A stretch of DNA of 64,000 nt. It comes from Deferribacteraceae bacterium UBA6799 (GTDB lineage: Bacteria; Chrysiogenota; Deferribacteres; Deferribacterales; Geovibrionaceae). The notes below the pieces were generated by a model. The model did not search any database, was not told the origin of the DNA, and was given only the letters and a program-made list of their open reading frames with translations. Shown piece by piece: positions 60,870 to 64,000 of this stretch. Positions within the stretch are counted from its first letter, which is position 1; each line of letters starts with the position of its first letter. Both the position numbers and the translations under genes were made by a program. The DNA lies in assembly GCA_002452335.1 (NCBI GenBank), contig DKFJ01000004.1, positions 183,574 through 247,573 of the forward strand, given 5' to 3'.

Positions 60870-61859
60870 TTAAATGGGCTTTAGGGTTTCAAAAGCGTGG
60901 CAGTGCTTACAGGTGTCTGTGTAGTCCTTTGCCTGTTCGCCGCATGCAGAGCACTCATAGAAACTCGCGCTCTCCAGCAGTGTCGCCAGCATGGCGTTAT
61001 GCTCCAGAGCGAGCGAAGCTCTGGCTATGACGTGTGTGGGACCGAAATTCTCTATATATCTGTCGATGAACGCCTGCGCCTTGTCCTTGCTGCCGGTGGT
61101 TATATACCTTGATATGACATATGTGTAGATGAACGGGTTCGAAGAACCCATATTTATACGTTTCAGACAGTGGCGAACCAGCCATTCGAATTTGTTCTCG
61201 TCATAGAAGATGGTCTGGAACTTCATCATATCCTGATGGGTGGCGGGCAGATCATCCTGAAGAAACGTTTCTATCTCCTCCACAGCCTTGTCGCCTCTGC
61301 CGTCCAGCAGATGCTGATCGATATGCGCCATGCGCAGAACACGGGATGTGGGGATATATTTTATAGCGTTCTGAAAACACTGAGGATTGTTATTAGCCAG
61401 ACCTGATTTCAGGCATCTGTAATAGCAGTAGCCTATTTCGTTGTTCAGGTCCATCTTGGTCTCTTTCGCCAGAGATTTATAGGTGTTGGCGGCATCATCG
61501 AACCTGCCCAGCTCTCTCAGGCACTTCGCCTTCAGCAGGATACCGTCCGTGTCGGATGTCATTTCGAGTTGTTTCAGAGCCTTGTCGTATTTTCCGGCGG
61601 CGAAGAATATCCGTCCCAGCTCAACATTGAGAACCCTCTTGGTGGAGGAGTCCACATCGTCGCTTCTGAGGATTGTCTGGATGATGTAGAGCGCCTTGTC
61701 ATAGTGTCCCAGTTTTTTGAACACGAGTCCGGCTGTGTAATACGCCTCTATACGATCCTTGTTGTCCATGGCGGCGTTTTTCAGGTGGGTGGACGCTTTC
61801 TGAAAGTTTCCTTCTGTCAGCGCTGACAGACCTTTTAAAAAATCTGTATTGTATTTCAC
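60870..61859 (-). CDS. lapB: LapB-like TPR protein with C-terminal rubredoxin-type zinc ribbon
   Basis: The 329-residue protein is built of TPR repeats (for example AYYTAGLVFKKLGHYDKALY and KYDKALKQLEM). It ends in a small four-cysteine metal site, CSACGEQAKDYTDTCKHC. This is the layout of LapB/YciM, which controls LPS synthesis by guiding FtsH to LpxC. Unlike E. coli LapB, the N-terminus shows no membrane anchor. The preceding gene encodes a LapA-like membrane protein, which supports the call. Confidence 0.8.
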   Translation of the reverse strand: MKYNTDFLKGLSALTEGNFQKASTHLKNAAMDNKDRIEAYYTAGLVFKKLGHYDKALYIIQTILRSDDVDSSTKRVLNVELGRIFFAAGKYDKALKQLEMTSDTDGILLKAKCLRELGRFDDAANTYKSLAKETKMDLNNEIGYCYYRCLKSGLANNNPQCFQNAIKYIPTSRVLRMAHIDQHLLDGRGDKAVEEIETFLQDDLPATHQDMMKFQTIFYDENKFEWLVRHCLKRINMGSSNPFIYTYVISRYITTGSKDKAQAFIDRYIENFGPTHVIARASLALEHNAMLATLLESASFYECSACGEQAKDYTDTCKHCHAFETLKPI

Positions 61860-61867
61860 ATAGACCT

Positions 61868-62167
61868 CTAATCTTTCATATCGGTAAAGGGAATATTGCG
61901 AAGACGCTCAAGCTCGTCCTCGAGCTTTTTGATCTGTTTTTTCTGCACGCTGACCGTGTGTGACAGCTTGAATCTGTCCAGATAGTACATGAGCGTGGTG
62001 AGTATGACACCCAGCAGCATAGCGCCGAGAACGACTATGAAGACAGGCATCTTCAGCATGGGTGCGCCGAAGAAATACTGTATCTCAACAGGTCCGGTGT
62101 TTAATATGGCAAAAACGATGATCACCAGTGTAACGGCGATCTTTATAAGTCCTGCAATGGCTCTCAT
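61868..62167 (-). CDS. lapA: LapA-like (DUF1049) inner-membrane protein
   Basis: The 99-residue protein has two transmembrane helices (about 5-22 and 42-65) with NTGPVEIQYFFG between them, as in LapA. A C-terminal coiled coil (KKQIKKLEDELERLR) follows. LapA works with LapB at the membrane in LPS assembly. The start overlaps the HIT gene stop by four bases and lapB follows after eight bases. Confidence 0.85.
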   Translation of the reverse strand: MRAIAGLIKIAVTLVIIVFAILNTGPVEIQYFFGAPMLKMPVFIVVLGAMLLGVILTTLMYYLDRFKLSHTVSVQKKQIKKLEDELERLRNIPFTDMKD

Positions 62168-62676
62168 CCTGATTCCTCCTCGTCGAAAGCTGCCTTAAGT
62201 TTATCATAAGTATCGTGTATATGCTCGGAGATAACTCTGGTCTCTCCGATAACAGGCATAAAGTTGGTATCGCCCACCCAGCGGGGCAGGACATGAAAGT
62301 GGATATGCTGGCTGATCCCCGCGCCCGCAGCGCGCCCCAGGTTGAACCCGGTGTTGAACCCCTCCGGATTGAACACTTTTTTGAAAACGTTGATGGTCTT
62401 CTTTACCAGCTGCATTATTTCCAGCATTTCGTCATCATTCAGATCGGTGAAATCCGATGTATGTTTATATGGAATGACCATACTGTGACCGTTGTTATAA
62501 GGGTACAGGTTCATGATGACGTAGGCATGCTTTCCCCTGTAGAGGATGAGGTTATCTCTGTCTTTATCCGACTGAGGTTTGGAGCAGAATATGCATCCCT
62601 CGTCCTTGCCTCCAAGACGCGAAATATAGGCCATGCGCCAGGGCGCCCAGAGCTTTTTCACTCCTTTGTCCGCCAT
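62164..62676 (-). CDS. HIT-family hydrolase (AP4A phosphorylase-like)
   Basis: The 170-residue HIT protein has the histidine triad HIHFHVLPRW and a Cys pair CIFC in the N-terminal part. The NLYPYNNGHSMVIP segment is typical of diadenosine tetraphosphate hydrolases or phosphorylases. It probably cleaves nucleotide polyphosphates or adenylylated by-products. It lies between the sensor kinase and lapA; GGAG precedes the start. Confidence 0.9.
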   Translation of the reverse strand: MADKGVKKLWAPWRMAYISRLGGKDEGCIFCSKPQSDKDRDNLILYRGKHAYVIMNLYPYNNGHSMVIPYKHTSDFTDLNDDEMLEIMQLVKKTINVFKKVFNPEGFNTGFNLGRAAGAGISQHIHFHVLPRWVGDTNFMPVIGETRVISEHIHDTYDKLKAAFDEEESG

Positions 62677-62721
62677 ATTATCTCCGGTTTTTCTTTATTT
62701 ACTTCTGTTATAGCAGTTTGA

Positions 62722-64000
62722 TTAAGTATTATCAATACCGCTGTGCGGTTTATCAGATGTGGGAAGTGCAACTTTAAAAACAGTTCCCCTGCCTGTTTCG
62801 GATTCGAAGGTAATGGTGCCGCAGTATTTTTCCGTCAGCTCTTTGACAATATACAGTCCGATGCCGGTTCCGTTCTGTTTGGTCGTATAGAATTCGTTGA
62901 ATATCATATCTCTCATGTGCGTGGGGATACCGGCGCCGTTGTCGCTGACGGTTATCACTGTTTTGTCATGGTTTCTGTAGGCAGAGAGCGTGACCAGCGG
63001 GCTTTCGCTGTTTTCCACCGCTTCTGACGCGTTTCTGAGTATGTTCAGAAATATCTGCTCCAGATGCACGGGGTTAGCGTATATGAATCCCAGACGGCGT
63101 TCCACGTCTGTTTTAAAAGGTATCTGCGTCCATTTGAACAGTGTCCTGTCCGCATAGTGGCAGAGATCGTCCATGAACTGATACACGTCTATGTCCCTGT
63201 TATGGCGCTCGTCATCCAGTCTGGAGAAATTCAGTGTATTGTCTATGATGTCTTTTATCCGTGATGCGTCAGAGGCTATCCTCTCGGCATACTGTTTCTG
63301 CTCGCCGCATTTCAGCGAAAGAATGTCTGCGTTCAGCATGATGGAGTTCAGCGGGTTCTTTATCTCGTGGCTGACCGCTGCTGTCAGCGTTCCGATTGTC
63401 ATCAGGCGGTCGTTGTGCATCATGCTCTTGTGTATGGAGCTGATGGTTTTAAAAGATTTTCTGAGGGAGTATGCCATGTAGTTGAACAGACGGGACATCC
63501 TGCCGAACTCGTCCTCAGATTTCACATCCAGCCGCACGTCCAGATTGCTGTTGGCAACCTCCTGCATGGCGTGTTCGATTCGTCTGACAGGATGAACCAC
63601 CAGAATATTCACCAGAACCGCCAGCAGGATAAAGAGGACGATGTTGAAAAGTATCATGATCTTCTTGATATTGGCCGCGTCCTTCTCCAGTATCTGGGTC
63701 ATGTGGGTCAGGTTGATGTTTATGTTCAGATAGCCCAGTATCTTTCCCTCGGAAGGAAGATGGCAGAGCTGACATTCCGGATTGTTCTTTATCGGGGTGT
63801 AATATGACAGCACTTTTTTGCCGTCGATCACATTTTCTTTCAGACCGTCATTGATCCTGTTCTGCACGATGCTGTCTATGTATTTCGGGTCATATTTGTG
63901 AATGAATTCCGGCAGCGATTCCGTGAGCGTCCATTTCGGGTTGAATACATGAACCCCCACGATATTCTTGTCATTCTGAAGCTGTATCATCAGGCGCTTG
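62722..64000 (-). CDS. Membrane sensor histidine kinase with CXXCH sensory domain, N-terminus beyond the window
   Basis: About 425 C-terminal residues are visible; the start lies beyond 64000 or at an internal ATG (63990). A periplasmic sensory part contains CQLCH (genome about 63774-63760), a possible covalent heme c site. A transmembrane helix (LFNIVLFILLAVLVNILVV), a HAMP domain, a HisKA domain with the phospho-acceptor in AAVSHEIKNPLN and a HATPase (NILRNASEAV, DNGAGIP, GTGIGLYIVKELTE) follow. It is probably a redox or gas sensor. No response regulator gene adjoins it in the window. Confidence 0.9.
   Translation of the reverse strand, partial: KRLMIQLQNDKNIVGVHVFNPKWTLTESLPEFIHKYDPKYIDSIVQNRINDGLKENVIDGKKVLSYYTPIKNNPECQLCHLPSEGKILGYLNININLTHMTQILEKDAANIKKIMILFNIVLFILLAVLVNILVVHPVRRIEHAMQEVANSNLDVRLDVKSEDEFGRMSRLFNYMAYSLRKSFKTISSIHKSMMHNDRLMTIGTLTAAVSHEIKNPLNSIMLNADILSLKCGEQKQYAERIASDASRIKDIIDNTLNFSRLDDERHNRDIDVYQFMDDLCHYADRTLFKWTQIPFKTDVERRLGFIYANPVHLEQIFLNILRNASEAVENSESPLVTLSAYRNHDKTVITVSDNGAGIPTHMRDMIFNEFYTTKQNGTGIGLYIVKELTEKYCGTITFESETGRGTVFKVALPTSDKPHSGIDNT

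Noticed and set aside
63098..63113. Another parS half-site (GTTCCACGT) in the sensor kinase gene
   Set aside because: The right half does not match and the location is far from the candidate origin.

Overview
The window looks like a piece of a Gram-negative, flagellated, probably anaerobic bacterial chromosome. The signs are lipoprotein, OmpA-like and LapA/LapB genes, a full flagellar export and chemotaxis block, a DUF362 ferredoxin, the futalosine menaquinone enzyme MqnC and a CXXCH-bearing sensor kinase. The gene mix and moderate GC content remind me of the Deferribacterota (Denitrovibrio/Geovibrio-like). That placement is an inference, since no rRNA gene is present. I saw no tRNA, rRNA, insertion sequence, phage gene or CRISPR array. 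Coding density is very high, and the only intergenic gap approaching 300 bases is 15863-16149.

Region 1 (1-15.9 kb) is mostly minus strand and origin-linked: dnaN-recF-gyrB-gyrA-folD-mnmE-mnmG-rsmG and a lipoprotein, read away from about 15.9 kb. A perfect parS palindrome and a perfect DnaA box sit between mnmE and mnmG. To its left are a DUF362 ferredoxin, an EAL-like/HDOD protein and a truncated IclR regulator. dnaA, parA and parB are not in the window.

Region 2 (15.9-17 kb) is a candidate replication origin: a DnaA-box-like array, an AT-rich stretch and two inverted repeats. It is followed by an unusual gene encoding two Hfq/Sm domains in tandem, translationally coupled to a lone response-regulator receiver.

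Region 3 (17-42.7 kb, minus strand) is a motility and signalling supercluster. From its upstream end it reads fliR-flhB-flhA-flhF-flhG-small membrane protein-fliA-cheB-fliM-fliN-cheY-cheZ-cheA(REC)-two secreted or envelope proteins-an unknown tail-anchored protein. A second operon follows: a PAS-PAS-SpoIIE phosphatase, a STAS protein, a STAS-HEAT fusion, CheR, several flagellum-associated unknowns, a FliK-like protein and an MscS-type channel. A 2Fe-2S ferredoxin-domain protein with a sigma-28-like promoter and a parS-like site comes last.

Region 4 (42.7-54.3 kb, plus strand) is a tightly packed run: mqnC, a GAF histidine kinase, a DUF342/FapA protein, uvrA, an N-acetylmuramoyl-L-alanine amidase, glmU and glmS. 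It combines menaquinone synthesis, DNA repair and cell-wall metabolism.

Region 5 (54.3-64 kb, minus strand) holds a cation antiporter with a TrkA/USP-like partner. A compact operon follows: a sensor kinase cut by the window end, a HIT hydrolase, lapA, lapB, mutS, a membrane protein and a WalJ-like metallo-hydrolase.

The most promising unusual items are the tandem-Hfq/receiver pair beside the candidate origin, the partner-switching module with a STAS-HEAT fusion coupled to CheR, and the 2Fe-2S protein of unknown function under a sigma-28-like promoter.
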